DNA from: RGIG4079 sp045531405
Lineage (GTDB): Bacteria > Bacteroidota > Bacteroidia > Bacteroidales > Muribaculaceae
Assembly: GCA_045531405.1 (NCBI GenBank)
Contig: JAZSDX010000009.1
Location: forward strand, 41,506-105,505
Length of the DNA: 64,000 nucleotides
Direction of reading: 5' to 3'
The notes below the pieces were generated by a model. That model searched no databases. It saw only the letters and a program-made list of their open reading frames with translations, and was not told the DNA's origin. Positions 6,809-14,874 of the stretch are shown piece by piece (position 1 is the first letter of the stretch; every line of letters starts with the position of its first letter). Both the position numbers and the translations under genes were made by a program.

Positions 6809-9019
6809 ATGACAAAAGTAGAAATATTAAATAGAAAAAAGCGTATAGTTGATTATTTGAAGCAGAATAGATTGCATGATGCCTTTCTAGAATTGAAATA
6901 TTTGTCAGAATCGGCTATGGTATGGGAAATCTCTGACGAGGTGGAAAATGTAGAGAAATCATATCGATTAATGCTTGATTATGCAATGCAAGGTGCAGAA
7001 GATCCTGCTCGAAATTCATTTTATAGTGAAATAATTAATATTGTTTATAATCTGCTTGATAGAATTGTTCGTCATTTATTGTCGTTAAATGAGGCAACAT
7101 TATATTATAACACTCTTAGGTATGAGCAATTACACCCGAATGATTCTATATCAAGGTTAATAAAGTCATATAAATTAGTAATTGAAAAGACGTCAATATA
7201 TAATTTAATAACATCTAATAGTGATTCGAAATCGGCACTAGAAACGATTAAAAGTAAGGAAGAATTAGAACGTCGTATTTTTAACCGTATATGGACAACA
7301 TTTCCATTGAAGAGTGAAGATGAAGAGGTGTTAAAAGAGATGATATTAGCAGATTCTTTACCTCAAGAAGTCTTAGAATTAATGCTTTCGGCGTTGTTAT
7401 TGGGAATGATTGAGTTTTATGACCAAAAACGTTTTAGGCTATTGTTGTATGCATATCAAAGCGAAAATGAAATTATCTCGGTAAAGGCATTAGTCGCAAT
7501 TTTAATCTCAATGCATATATATGGACAATATATAAATGACACAAAATTAGTCAATCAACTTGAGACAATAAAAGATACTCCTTTATGGAATTCAGATATA
7601 AAAACAGCTTATCTTGAGTTTGTTAAAACCAAAGATACAGAGAGAATTAGTCGCAAAATGCAAGAAGAGTTAATTCCTGAGATGCTTAAGTTGCGACCAG
7701 ATGTATATAAAAAACTCAATGATTCAACAGCTTTGATTGATTTGTCTTCAATGGAGGAAAATCCTGAATGGGAGGAGTTGTTGCAAAATTCAGGAATAGT
7801 AGATAAAATCAAAGAGTTGAATGACCTACAAGAGGAAGGAAGTGATGTGTTTATGAGTACATTTTCTCATTTAAAATCTTATCCTTTCTTTTCAGAGATT
7901 GCAAATTGGTTTCTACCTTTTACTGTAGAAAATTCGTTGGTTTCGGAAACATTAGGGTCCGACGTAACTTTGGTTGGAGATATTATTAAAAATGCTCCAT
8001 ATTTATGCAATAGTGATAAATATTCTTTTTTATTGTCGCTTGGCACTATCCCACAAAATCAACGTCAATTGATGTTGTCACAGTTTGAACAGCAACGTCA
8101 ACTTATGAAAGATGCTGGTGAGTCTGTATCGGAGATGACAAAGTCTAACCAACGAAAAAATATAATGAATAAGTATTTGCAAGACTTATATCGTTTTTTT
8201 AAGCTTTTTCGTAGAAAAGGAGAATTTTTTGATCCATTCCGAATGCCCATGAATTTGCTAAATTTCCCATTGCTGTCAAAAGATTTAGATGATGTAGATA
8301 CATTAACATTGGTTGCGGAGTTTTATTTCCGTCGTAAATATTATAAAGAGGCTTTAGATGTGTTTTTGTCTATTTCAGATAAAATTCCACCGTCGGCACC
8401 AATTTTTCAAAAAATTGGATATTGTTATCAACAAGAAGGAGATATAATAAATGCGTTAAAATACTATGAGCAATCAGAATTGTTGAAATCGGATAGCTTG
8501 TGGACTTTGCGAAGAATTGGCGCTTGTTATAGAGCGTTAAATCAGCCACAAAAGGCATTGCTTTATTTTGAACGAGTATTAAGCTATTCTCCAGATGATT
8601 TGAACGCAACAATAAATATAGGACATTGTTATCTTGAACTTGGGGAGTATAAGGATGCAATAAAAAATTACTATAAAGTAGAATTTCTTGATGAAAAATC
8701 AACTAAATCATGGCGACCATTAGCATGGTGTTTGCTATTGGCGGGAGAATATGAGCAAAGTAAGGTTTATTATGAAAAAGTATTAAGTGAAAATCCGACA
8801 AAAGAAGATTTTCTTAATATGGGTCATCTATATTTAACTCAAGGGCAAATGCAAATAGCAATAGAATATTATAAAAAATATATAAATCAATGCGAGGGAG
8901 ATACTAAGGATTTGATTAATGCCTTAAATGCAGATGAAAAATATTTGATTGAAATGGGGGTAGATATTTCATTGATCCCATTTTTGATTGATGCATTATT
9001 ATATTCAATTGATAAATAA
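6809..9019 (+). CDS. Large tetratricopeptide-repeat protein of unknown function
   Basis: The protein has 736 residues from the ATG at 6809; an in-frame TTG three codons earlier overlaps the preceding gene and is less likely. The N-terminal two thirds is helical, Leu/Glu-rich and unlike anything I recognise. From about residue 505 to 700 there are several TPR units (for example EFYFRRKYYKEALDVFL, ALKYYEQSELLKSDSLWTLR, ALLYFERVLSYSPDDLNA). No signal peptide or transmembrane helix is visible, so it is probably a cytoplasmic scaffold. It is paired with the small membrane protein upstream. The end of this gene overlaps the promoter of the DUF4293 gene. Confidence 0.8.
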   Translation: MTKVEILNRKKRIVDYLKQNRLHDAFLELKYLSESAMVWEISDEVENVEKSYRLMLDYAMQGAEDPARNSFYSEIINIVYNLLDRIVRHLLSLNEATLYYNTLRYEQLHPNDSISRLIKSYKLVIEKTSIYNLITSNSDSKSALETIKSKEELERRIFNRIWTTFPLKSEDEEVLKEMILADSLPQEVLELMLSALLLGMIEFYDQKRFRLLLYAYQSENEIISVKALVAILISMHIYGQYINDTKLVNQLETIKDTPLWNSDIKTAYLEFVKTKDTERISRKMQEELIPEMLKLRPDVYKKLNDSTALIDLSSMEENPEWEELLQNSGIVDKIKELNDLQEEGSDVFMSTFSHLKSYPFFSEIANWFLPFTVENSLVSETLGSDVTLVGDIIKNAPYLCNSDKYSFLLSLGTIPQNQRQLMLSQFEQQRQLMKDAGESVSEMTKSNQRKNIMNKYLQDLYRFFKLFRRKGEFFDPFRMPMNLLNFPLLSKDLDDVDTLTLVAEFYFRRKYYKEALDVFLSISDKIPPSAPIFQKIGYCYQQEGDIINALKYYEQSELLKSDSLWTLRRIGACYRALNQPQKALLYFERVLSYSPDDLNATINIGHCYLELGEYKDAIKNYYKVEFLDEKSTKSWRPLAWCLLLAGEYEQSKVYYEKVLSENPTKEDFLNMGHLYLTQGQMQIAIEYYKKYINQCEGDTKDLINALNADEKYLIEMGVDISLIPFLIDALLYSIDK

Positions 9020-9042
9020 TCAAAAAATATTACCTACCTTTG
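9009..9042 (+). promoter_or_regulatory. Predicted promoter of the DUF4293 gene
   Basis: A -7 TACCTTTG lies at 9035-9042 and a -33 TTG at 9009-9011, inside the last codons of the TPR gene. The 23-nt spacing is slightly long. The leader would be about 35 nt. Confidence 0.5.
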
Positions 9043-9083
9043 CAATACTAAAAAATAATAAACTAATTAATATTAAAAATAAT

Positions 9084-9488
9084 ATGGTAATTCAACGTTG
9101 GCAATCGGTTTTCTTGTTCTTTGCATCAATAATGATGGGATTTTATTCATTTCTTCCATTAGCAACTCAGGGAGATATAACTTTTCTGCCATATAAACAA
9201 CCAGTATATTTAATACTTAATATATTAATTGCGTTGTTGTCGTTAGTTTCGATTTTTTTATACAAAAACTTGTCTCGACAAAAATTGGTTGTTAAAGTCA
9301 ATATATTTCTAATATTATTTTCTGCGATAGTTGGCGCTACATTGATTTATCTTAATATGCCAAATGTAGAGGTTGTTTGGACGGCAGGCCCATTATTGTT
9401 GCTCTGCTCGTTTTTGATGTCAATAGCTGCTATGCGTCGAATAAATCACGACGATAAATTACTAAAGGCGGCAGATCGCATTCGATAA
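9084..9488 (+). CDS. DUF4293 family membrane protein
   Basis: The protein has 134 residues and starts MVIQRWQSVFLFFAS, the typical N-terminus of the Bacteroidetes-specific DUF4293 family. Longer in-frame starts would run through the promoter and the end of the TPR gene. Four hydrophobic segments are visible (about 6-24, 40-58, 70-88, 96-115), ending in a charged cytoplasmic tail (RRINHDDKLLKAADRIR). Function is unknown. It converges on uvrA across a shared hairpin. Confidence 0.85.
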   Translation: MVIQRWQSVFLFFASIMMGFYSFLPLATQGDITFLPYKQPVYLILNILIALLSLVSIFLYKNLSRQKLVVKVNIFLILFSAIVGATLIYLNMPNVEVVWTAGPLLLLCSFLMSIAAMRRINHDDKLLKAADRIR

Positions 9489-9519
9489 CTTTTTGCACCA
9501 TTATTTTTTTATAAATAGG

Positions 9520-9543
9520 CGAGAGGGATTTATATCCCTCTCG
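9520..9543. terminator. Hairpin between the convergent DUF4293 gene and uvrA
   Basis: CGAGAGGGA (9520-9528) pairs perfectly with TCCCTCTCG (9535-9543) around a 6-nt loop. AT-rich sequence follows on both sides, but neither U-tract is long. Its position between converging genes suggests bidirectional termination. Confidence 0.6.
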
Positions 9544-9551
9544 TAGTATAT

Positions 9552-12341
9552 TTATAGTTTTAGTTTTTCTTTTAGATAAGTTCCGGTGTGACTTTCTGGA
9601 CATTTCACGATATCTTCGGGAGTGCCGCATATCACTATATTGCCACCGGCTTCGCCACCTTTTGGACCAATATCTATTATGTAATCGGCACATTTTATCA
9701 CATCCATATTGTGCTCTATTATAATGACAGTGTGCCCTTTAGATATTAATCTATTAAAAGAATTCATCAACGTATTGATGTCGTGAAAGTGCAACCCGGT
9801 AGTTGGCTCATCAAATATAAACATTGTGGGGTGTGGCTTTTCGCTTGAAAGAAAATATGCAAGTTTGATTCTTTGATTTTCACCTCCCGATAAGGTGGAA
9901 GAGGGTTGCCCTAATTTAATATATCCCAGTCCAACATCTTGTAATGGTTGCAAACGATTGACGATTTTTCGTTCTGTAGAGCCATTACCTTCGCTAAAAA
10001 ACTCTATTGCTTGATTTACCGTCATATTTAGAACATTATTAATATTCATGTCTCGGTATTCGATATCAAGAATGTCACGCTTGAAACGTTCTCCATGGCA
10101 AGATTCACAAGGGATTGTGATATCAGCCATAAATTGCATTTCAATAGTAATGGTTCCCTCTCCTTTACATTCTTCACATCGTCCTCCTTCGGCATTGAAT
10201 GAGAAATGAGCAGGGGTAAATCCCATTTGTTTGGCACTTTGCTGATCGGCATATAGTTTTCTAATTTCATCATATGCCTTTAGATATGTTGCAGCATTGC
10301 TACGTGTTGATTTGCCAATAGGATTCTGGTCAATAAATTCAATAGATGTGATTCGAGAAATGTCACCTTTTAATCCATGGTGAGCACCAGGGACATCTCC
10401 CGATTCTCCGAGATGTCGAACCATTGCACGATAAAGGATGTCGCGAACAAGTGTTGATTTTCCTGAGCCACTAACTCCCGTAACTACGGTAAGGATTCCA
10501 AGAGGGAATTTTACATTGATGTTTTTGAGGTTGTGTTCCCTTGCTCCTTCTACTTCAATGAAACTATTCCATTTACGACGGTGTATTGGTATAGGTATTG
10601 ATTTTTCTTTGTTTAGATATTGTAGGGTATAACTATTTGTTGCTTCCTTTAGATTGTTTATTTCCCCTTGATATATTATCTCCCCACCAAGACGACCTGC
10701 TTTAGGTCCGACATCAATTATATAATCGGCAGCTCGCATTATTTCTTCGTCGTGTTCAACAACAACGACAGTGTTTCCAATGCTTTGTAATTTGCGAAGC
10801 ACTTTAATTAATTGTTGCGTGTCTCGAGAGTGGAGTCCAATACTTGGCTCGTCAAGAATGTATAGTGAACCAACAAGGCTACTACCTAATGATGTAGCAA
10901 GGTTGATTCGTTGGCTTTCTCCTCCCGATAGAGTTGAAGATAAACGATCAAGAGTGAGATATCCTAACCCAACATCAACAAGGAATCCAAGTCGGTTCGT
11001 GATTTCAGTTAATAATCTATTAGCAATATGTTTTTCAATTTCAGTAAGACAAAGTTGCTGGAACCATAATAGTAATTCATGGATTGACATTATTACTATA
11101 TCCGAAATGCTTTTGTTTGCAATTTTTACATAAGAAGCCTCTTGGCGAAGACGGTTGCCATTGCATTTTGGGCATATTGTTTTGCCACGATAACGAGCCA
11201 ACATGACTCGATATTGGATTTTATATTGATTATCTTCAATCATTTTGAAGAACCCATCAATTCCCTTAAAATCTCCATGCCCATGCCAAAGCACATCTTT
11301 TTCATTTTTAGTTAAATCACAATATGGTCGATGTATGGGGAATTTTATTTGGGGGGCGATGTGAATTAAATGTTTTTTCCATTCGCTCATTTTTTCTCCA
11401 CGCCAACACATTACGGCATCATCATATATTGATAATGTTGGATTTGGTATCACTAATGTCTCATCAATGCCAACTGTTTTTCCAAATCCTTCACAACAAG
11501 GACATGCCCCATATGGATTGTTAAAGTTGAACATTTGTTCATTAGGTTCAGTAAATGTGATGCCATCAGCTTCAAATCGTTTTGAAAAATTATGGTATTT
11601 AATATTTCCCCCCTCCCATATAACAATAACGCATTCTTCATTTCCCTCAAAGAATGCAGTTTCAGTAGATTCGGCTAATCGACTTAATTCATCTCCGTGG
11701 TGATTAACTGAGAGTCTATCTATAACCAATAGATAGTCGTTTGCATGTTCATTGTCTATATTTTCTAATAGATTTTCAATTAAAACAAATTCAGACCCTT
11801 TGAGTAAACGAGTATATCCACCTTTTAGTAATACATTTAATTGAGTTATAAAAGGACGGTTATTGGGAATTTTAATTGGACATGTAACAGCGATGCGAGT
11901 ACCCTCGGGATAACTGGTCGCTAAATTTAGAACATCTTCAATGGTGTCTTTTTTTACTTCTTGCCCAGAAATCGGAGAAATTGTTTTGCCTATTCTGGCA
12001 AAAAGAAGTCGCAAGTAGTCATATATTTCAGTAGATGTGCCAACGGTACTTCTTGGGTTACGAGTGTTTACTTTTTGTTCAATAGCGATTGCTGGAGGTA
12101 ACCCCTTAATATAATCACATTCAGGTTTTGCCATTTTACCCATGAATTGACGTGCATAAGAAGATAAACTCTCAACATATCTGCGTTGACCTTCTGCATA
12201 TAGAGTGTCAAAAGCTAAAGAAGATTTGCCAGAACCTGAAAGCCCGGTAATAACAATAAATTTATTTCGAGGCAAAACAACATCAATATTCTTTAGATTA
12301 TTAATGCGAGCCCCTTTTATCGTAATATTCTTGTCGTCCAT
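9552..12341 (-). CDS. uvrA: UvrABC excinuclease subunit A
   Basis: The protein has 929 residues from the ATG at 12341 (MDDKNITIKGARINNLKN). A TTG four codons upstream lies in the -7 box and is rejected. Two ABC ATPase modules are present: Walker A GLSGSGKSS (about 34) and GVSGSGKST (about 630), with signature motifs TLSGGESQRINLA and TLSGGENQRIKLA. Zinc-binding CxxC pairs occur in CPCCEGFG, CPKCNGNR, CEECKGEG and CESCHGER. It acts as a dimer in lesion recognition for nucleotide excision repair. No uvrB or uvrC is nearby. Bacteroidales often carry more than one UvrA paralogue; this copy looks complete. Confidence 0.96.
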   Translation of the reverse strand: MDDKNITIKGARINNLKNIDVVLPRNKFIVITGLSGSGKSSLAFDTLYAEGQRRYVESLSSYARQFMGKMAKPECDYIKGLPPAIAIEQKVNTRNPRSTVGTSTEIYDYLRLLFARIGKTISPISGQEVKKDTIEDVLNLATSYPEGTRIAVTCPIKIPNNRPFITQLNVLLKGGYTRLLKGSEFVLIENLLENIDNEHANDYLLVIDRLSVNHHGDELSRLAESTETAFFEGNEECVIVIWEGGNIKYHNFSKRFEADGITFTEPNEQMFNFNNPYGACPCCEGFGKTVGIDETLVIPNPTLSIYDDAVMCWRGEKMSEWKKHLIHIAPQIKFPIHRPYCDLTKNEKDVLWHGHGDFKGIDGFFKMIEDNQYKIQYRVMLARYRGKTICPKCNGNRLRQEASYVKIANKSISDIVIMSIHELLLWFQQLCLTEIEKHIANRLLTEITNRLGFLVDVGLGYLTLDRLSSTLSGGESQRINLATSLGSSLVGSLYILDEPSIGLHSRDTQQLIKVLRKLQSIGNTVVVVEHDEEIMRAADYIIDVGPKAGRLGGEIIYQGEINNLKEATNSYTLQYLNKEKSIPIPIHRRKWNSFIEVEGAREHNLKNINVKFPLGILTVVTGVSGSGKSTLVRDILYRAMVRHLGESGDVPGAHHGLKGDISRITSIEFIDQNPIGKSTRSNAATYLKAYDEIRKLYADQQSAKQMGFTPAHFSFNAEGGRCEECKGEGTITIEMQFMADITIPCESCHGERFKRDILDIEYRDMNINNVLNMTVNQAIEFFSEGNGSTERKIVNRLQPLQDVGLGYIKLGQPSSTLSGGENQRIKLAYFLSSEKPHPTMFIFDEPTTGLHFHDINTLMNSFNRLISKGHTVIIIEHNMDVIKCADYIIDIGPKGGEAGGNIVICGTPEDIVKCPESHTGTYLKEKLKL

Positions 12342-12350
12342 AATTATATG

Positions 12351-12358
12351 CAAAGTTA
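12351..12358 (-). promoter_or_regulatory. Predicted uvrA -7 box
   Basis: TAACTTTG on the minus strand ends 9 nt before the uvrA ATG. I see no clear -33 box, and no obvious LexA-type operator. The mRNA leader would be very short. Confidence 0.5.
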
Positions 12359-12428
12359 CATTTTCTTATTTGTTTTTAAGGGGTATTAATGTTTATTATT
12401 GTAGTTTTTTAGATTATTCACGATTAAA

Positions 12429-12460
12429 TTTGCTCTATTGAATGAAATTATCTAATTTAG
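12429..12460 (+). promoter_or_regulatory. Predicted promoter of the ytxH-prmA gene run
   Basis: A -33 TTTG (12429-12432), a 20-nt spacer and a -7 TAATTTAG (12453-12460, one mismatch to TAnnTTTG) precede the first YtxH gene by about 90 nt. Confidence 0.5.
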
Positions 12461-12551
12461 CACTTAGAAATAAAAAAAACTACATAATCATAATAACTAT
12501 TTGCTAAACAAAAGTGTTATATAAATGTAGTAACCCATAAATTTCATAAAT

Positions 12552-12752
12552 ATGAAAAATTTTAATATTATTTTAGCAGTTTTAGGTGGAGCGTTGGCCG
12601 GGGCGGCAGTCGGATTACTTTTTGCTCCATGTAAAGGCAAAGACACAAGGGCAAAGATCAAAGAATATCTCAAAGCTCGTGGGATAACGCTCAAAAAAGA
12701 AAAGATTGAAGAATTAGCAACTCAAATTGAGGCAGAATTGGCAAATAAGTAA
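12552..12752 (+). CDS. YtxH-domain small membrane protein (first of two)
   Basis: The protein has 66 residues. An N-terminal glycine/alanine-rich membrane helix (IILAVLGGALAGAAVGLLFAP, about 5-25) is followed by the YtxH hallmark FAPCKGKDTRAKIKEYL and a charged amphipathic helix. YtxH proteins are single-pass envelope proteins linked to stress in Firmicutes; their role in Bacteroidetes is unknown. A second copy follows after 23 bp, suggesting an old tandem duplication. Confidence 0.8.
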   Translation: MKNFNIILAVLGGALAGAAVGLLFAPCKGKDTRAKIKEYLKARGITLKKEKIEELATQIEAELANK

Positions 12753-12775
12753 GAGTAATAAAATTTACAAGTAAT

Positions 12776-12976
12776 ATGAGTAATAATTTAAATTGGTTAT
12801 ATGCTTTTATCGGTGGCGCAATTTTGGGCGCAGGAGTAGCAATTTTGTTTGCTCCCGAGAAAGGGGAAGATTTGAGGAATCGCATAAAAGATATGCTAAA
12901 AAAGAAGGGTCTAAATTGTTGTGATTCAGAATTGGATAAACTTATTGAACAATTAACAGAAGACGCCGAAAACTAA
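12776..12976 (+). CDS. YtxH-domain small membrane protein (second of two)
   Basis: The protein has 66 residues, the same length and layout as its upstream neighbour: a membrane helix (about 8-27) ending in LFAPEKGEDLRNRIKDML, then a short acidic tail. It carries a CC pair (LNCCDSE) not found in the first copy. The two copies have diverged, so the duplication is not recent. Confidence 0.8.
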   Translation: MSNNLNWLYAFIGGAILGAGVAILFAPEKGEDLRNRIKDMLKKKGLNCCDSELDKLIEQLTEDAEN

Positions 12977-12990
12977 TTTTTATAATAAAT

Positions 12991-13026
12991 CGACATCGGC
13001 CAGACGTAAAGTATTGGTCGATGTTG
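12991..13026 (+). other. 12-bp hairpin between the YtxH pair and the holin-like gene
   Basis: CGACATCGGCCA (12991-13002) pairs with TGGTCGATGTTG (13015-13026) with two G-U wobbles and a 12-nt loop. It is followed by an AT-rich but not U-only stretch. It may be a weak terminator or processing site that separates expression of the two halves of the gene run. Confidence 0.5.
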
Positions 13027-13042
13027 TTATAGTTATATTTTT

Positions 13043-13402
13043 ATGATAGAGAATAACCAATCAATAAGAGAACTATGGAAATGTATTAAGCGATACATTG
13101 CCTTAAATATTGATAATGCAAAGTTAAATTTAACAGAAAAATTGACACTCATATTTGCTGCGACAGCATTTTATTTTGTCGCGATATTATTGAGTGTTGT
13201 CATTGTGTTTTTTGTGTCAATGGCAATGTGTGAAATGCTATCTCAATATTTAGATATATTATATGTATACCTAATTATGAGTGTATTTTATTTACTATTG
13301 CTATTTATTATATATTTGATGAAGAAAGTGCTATTTTTGAATCCAATTTCAAAATTTATTTCAAGATTAATGTTGAATCCACCAAAAGAAAATAATGAAT
13401 AA
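13043..13402 (+). CDS. Holin-X/DUF1469-like membrane protein
   Basis: The protein has 119 residues. Two hydrophobic segments (about 35-58 and 70-92) follow an amphipathic N-terminus that includes NIDNAKLNLTEKLTL. This layout fits the family annotated as phage holin family or DUF1469. Despite the name, the context is not phage: it sits between YtxH proteins and prmA, a conserved-looking Bacteroidetes grouping. It probably acts at the inner membrane; function is unknown. Confidence 0.65.
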   Translation: MIENNQSIRELWKCIKRYIALNIDNAKLNLTEKLTLIFAATAFYFVAILLSVVIVFFVSMAMCEMLSQYLDILYVYLIMSVFYLLLLFIIYLMKKVLFLNPISKFISRLMLNPPKENNE

Positions 13403-13404
13403 TT

Positions 13405-13674
13405 ATGAAAAATGTGGAGTGGAAAGGATATACAATTGATGAGTTACGTTATCAGCGAGCTTTGGTTGTTATTAAATGCGAGATAGAGAAGGAGAATCTC
13501 AAAAGTGTAGTAAGTTCATATCAACAAAATCGCTTGTCAATTATTGGCGGAGTTAATTCGAATTCTCTAATGGGGCGAATATTAGGTGCGATAGATATAG
13601 TAGATTATTCTATGGTTGCATTTAAGTTAGGTCGTAAATTATTTTCAATAATTAAAAATCGTCGTAAAGGTTAA
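13405..13674 (+). CDS. Small protein of unknown function
   Basis: The protein has 89 residues and begins 2 nt after the holin-like gene, so translation is probably coupled. It opens MKNVEWKGYTIDELRYQRALV, continues with a charged helical stretch and a Gly/Asn/Ser-rich linker (GGVNSNSLMGR), and ends with a basic tail (IIKNRRKG). I do not recognise a family. Its place after a YtxH and holin-like set suggests a partner of the same membrane-associated group. Confidence 0.65.
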   Translation: MKNVEWKGYTIDELRYQRALVVIKCEIEKENLKSVVSSYQQNRLSIIGGVNSNSLMGRILGAIDIVDYSMVAFKLGRKLFSIIKNRRKG

Positions 13675-13680
13675 GTTATT

Positions 13681-14523
13681 ATGAATGATTATATAGAAGT
13701 GAAATTTTCGTTAATTCCTTGTGATGAAGTTGCAACAGATGTATTAGCTGCAATGTTATGTGATTGTGGGTTCGAGAGCTTTGTGCCGGATGATATTGGA
13801 TTAACGGCATATGTAAAAAAGGAATTGTTTGATGTTTCTGCAGTTGACAATATAATAGGGGAGTTCCCAATGAAAAATACCATAAGGTATAAATATGAAA
13901 TAATAGAAGGGCAAGATTGGAATAGAGAATGGGAAAAGAATTATTTCAAGCCTATAATAGTAAAAGATAAATGTATAATACATAGTTCTTTTCATAAAGA
14001 TATTCCTATATTGCCTTATGATATTGTAATTGATCCCAAAATGGCTTTTGGCACAGGTCATCATGCAACAACATCTCTAATTATAGAACAATTGTTAGAG
14101 ATGGACCTAGATGGAAAGAATGTGGTAGATATGGGAACAGGAACCGGCATTTTGGCAATACTTGCGAATATGAGAAATGCAGGTGAAATAACTGCAATAG
14201 AAATTGATCCTTTTGCCCATGCTAATGCGATTGAAAACTTAAAGATAAATGGAGCAGAAAAGGTTAATTTAATTTTAGGAGATGCAAATGCATTGAAAAA
14301 TGTATCAAATGTAAATGTGTTTATTGCAAATATTAATAGAAATATAATAATTCAAGATTTGCATTCATATGAAAAAGTTCTAAATGAAGGGGGCGAAATG
14401 CTTTTAAGTGGATTTTATGAAAGTGACATTCCAATTATTATGACTGAGGCAGAGCTTTTGTCGTTGAAATATGTAAAGCATGAAGTAAAAGAAAATTGGT
14501 CTTGTTTAAGATTGATTAAATAA
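13681..14523 (+). CDS. prmA: Ribosomal protein L11 methyltransferase
   Basis: The protein has 280 residues. It is a SAM-dependent methyltransferase that modifies lysines and the N-terminus of L11. An N-terminal substrate-recognition domain (about 1-100) is followed by the class I methyltransferase fold. Visible motifs are PKMAFGTGHHATT, the SAM-binding VVDMGTGTGILAI (about 143-155) and FIANINRNII, where the catalytic NxPY-like site in other methyltransferases is replaced as is usual in PrmA. It lies 6 nt after the small unknown gene and is the last gene of the run. Confidence 0.93.
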   Translation: MNDYIEVKFSLIPCDEVATDVLAAMLCDCGFESFVPDDIGLTAYVKKELFDVSAVDNIIGEFPMKNTIRYKYEIIEGQDWNREWEKNYFKPIIVKDKCIIHSSFHKDIPILPYDIVIDPKMAFGTGHHATTSLIIEQLLEMDLDGKNVVDMGTGTGILAILANMRNAGEITAIEIDPFAHANAIENLKINGAEKVNLILGDANALKNVSNVNVFIANINRNIIIQDLHSYEKVLNEGGEMLLSGFYESDIPIIMTEAELLSLKYVKHEVKENWSCLRLIK

Positions 14524-14621
14524 TTGTTTGCTTTTTCCTGTTTTTACTTTCATTTTGCAATTAATTTGCTGTTGTTTCTTTTTAATTTGTGCAGAAATTG
14601 GGAAAAATATGTGTCATATTA

Positions 14622-14653
14622 TTTGAATATCTCAAATAATCATATTAATTTTG
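14622..14653 (+). promoter_or_regulatory. Predicted promoter of the leu operon
   Basis: A -33 TTTG (14622-14625), a spacer of exactly 20 nt and a -7 TAATTTTG (14646-14653) all match consensus. The predicted start is about 10 nt before the short leader ORF and about 210 nt before leuA. Confidence 0.75.
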
Positions 14654-14669
14654 CAAAGAATATAACGCA

Positions 14670-14765
14670 ATGGTAAGAAATAAAGCAAAACGTAGGACGA
14701 AAATGAATGATTTTCTTAATTTTATATTGATTGTTGTTATTATTGTTTTAGGTCTAATATTATAA
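14670..14765 (+). CDS. Candidate leu-operon leader peptide (31 codons)
   Basis: The ORF starts ATG about 16 nt after the -7 box and ends TAA at 14765. It begins with a basic segment (MVRNKAKRRTK) and ends with a run dominated by branched-chain residues (FILIVVIIVLGLIL). Of the last 17 codons, 13 are Ile, Leu or Val. An intrinsic terminator lies 50 nt after its stop, and leuA follows. This is the layout of ribosome-mediated attenuation, as in the enteric leuL and ilvL leaders. Alternatively it is a single-pass membrane micropeptide. I could not draw a convincing antiterminator. Confidence 0.55.
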   Translation: MVRNKAKRRTKMNDFLNFILIVVIIVLGLIL

Positions 14766-14812
14766 TTTGGAAAATAATAATATCAGTATAAAGTGAGATA
14801 ATTAAATTTAAT

Positions 14813-14844
14813 AGCCTTTCTTTATAAACAAGGAAGGTTTTTTT
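14813..14844 (+). terminator. Intrinsic terminator (candidate attenuator) just upstream of leuA
   Basis: CCTTTCTT (14815-14822) pairs with AAGGAAGG (14830-14837), with one U-G wobble and a 7-nt loop. Seven T residues follow (14838-14844). It lies between the leu promoter and the leuA ATG at 14875, so it would stop leu mRNA before the first structural gene unless disrupted. Confidence 0.7.
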
Positions 14845-14874
14845 ATAAAAATGTAAATTATATTTTGAAATTAT

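Noticed and set aside
12342..12353. TTG start four codons upstream for uvrA
   Set aside because: The TTG lies in the TAACTTTG promoter box; the ATG at 12341 fits the family N-terminus.
13043..13402. Phage holin and prophage remnant
   Set aside because: The family name is historical; neighbours are cellular genes and no phage gene is nearby.
14674..14680. AAGAAA in the leader ORF as the antiterminator strand for TTTCTT of the attenuator
   Set aside because: Only six A-U-rich pairs, and the position relative to a stalled ribosome is not the usual one; not strong enough to claim.
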